33,591 nucleotides of DNA, taken from positions 1 through 33,591 of the forward strand of contig CANHNQ010000024.1 of the NCBI GenBank assembly GCA_947462095.1. Direction: 5' to 3'. Below, one piece after another: positions 33,432-33,591 of the stretch. Both the position numbers and the translations under genes were made by a program. How positions within the stretch are numbered: position 1 is the first letter of the stretch; each line of letters starts with the position of its first letter. The notes below the pieces were generated by a model. The model saw only the letters and a program-made list of their open reading frames with translations, ran no database searches and had not been told where the DNA came from. The stretch is from Gemmatimonadota bacterium. Its GTDB lineage: Bacteria; Gemmatimonadota; Gemmatimonadetes; Gemmatimonadales; Gemmatimonadaceae.

Positions 33432-33591
33432 CAGCGACCCTCCTCCTTTCCCACCACCTCGCGGAGGTGAGCTTCAGTCTCTGTGGCGGCGTTTTCCCAG
33501 GTGAATGCCTCGGCGAAACGCCGCGCGGCGATCCCCAGGCGTTCGACGAGCGCTCGCTCGCCGCTGAGGTACCGCATCGACTCGGCCATCG
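33431..33591 (-). CDS. Glycosyltransferase C-terminal fragment (partial)
   Basis: The frame enters from the right edge and ends at TGA 33433-33431, giving the last 52 residues. The pattern (ERALVERLGIAARRFAEAFTW, ENAATETEAHLREVV) matches the C-terminal helix of GT4-type glycosyltransferases, where a Phe-x-Trp is usual. The rest of the gene lies outside. Overlap with hpf (TGATG) suggests co-transcription. Confidence 0.6.
   Translation of the reverse strand, partial: MAESMRYLSGERALVERLGIAARRFAEAFTWENAATETEAHLREVVGKEEGR

Overview
The window is high-GC bacterial DNA in which every supported gene (33 protein genes, two of them partial, and 2 tRNAs) lies on the minus strand, so transcription runs from high to low coordinates. 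Gene content and style suggest a Gemmatimonadota bacterium or a close relative: many M28/acylase-type secreted hydrolases, TonB receptors with a carboxypeptidase-regulatory-like N-terminus, a FlgD/T9SS-like C-terminal domain protein, a cobalamin riboswitch operon, and a mannose-type PTS next to HprK and HPF. That placement is an inference from gene content, with no marker gene to prove it.

Layout from the right end, in the direction of transcription. (1) 33591-26429: a tightly coupled run of a glycosyltransferase C-terminus, HPF-like protein, HPr kinase, mannose-family EIIA, EIIB, EIIC, EIID, HPr and Enzyme I, followed after 53 bases by metK. Nearly all junctions overlap by 1-8 bases or are a few bases apart. 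(2) 26334-24587: a bifunctional-nuclease (BFN) family gene coupled to a membrane-anchored protein of unknown role. (3) 24543-18178: a complete cobalamin-uptake operon. A clear B12 riboswitch and a Shine-Dalgarno-sequestering hairpin precede btuF, btuC, btuD, a BtuB-like TonB receptor and a surface-type lipoprotein that resembles BtuG by position. All four junctions are 4-base ATGA/GTGA overlaps. (4) 18119-12376: recO, a small secreted protein that is almost only a T9SS/FlgD-like C-terminal domain, clpB, tadA and a TPR protein. (5) 12240-11948: two tRNA-Ser genes (anticodons CGA and GGA) with a strong terminator hairpin. (6) 11841-4968: a secreted penicillin-acylase-family hydrolase coupled to an M28 peptidase, a small secreted protein, and two tandem paralogous ATP-grasp ligases of unknown substrate. 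(7) 4736-708: an orphan gene, then pyrR-pyrB-pyrC and a class II aldolase gene overlapping the end of pyrC. (8) 611-1: the start of a coiled-coil protein that runs off the left edge in a pentapeptide repeat encoded by a 15-base tandem repeat.

The best supported functional module is the B12 operon. The most open biochemical question is the pair of ATP-grasp ligases, which sits downstream of two secreted amide/peptide hydrolases. The PTS block has all EII parts plus HPr with both His15 and Ser46 and HprK, so it could transport sugar, regulate, or both. No mobile elements, CRISPR arrays, phage genes or rRNA were seen. The base composition looks even throughout, so nothing suggests recent transfer.
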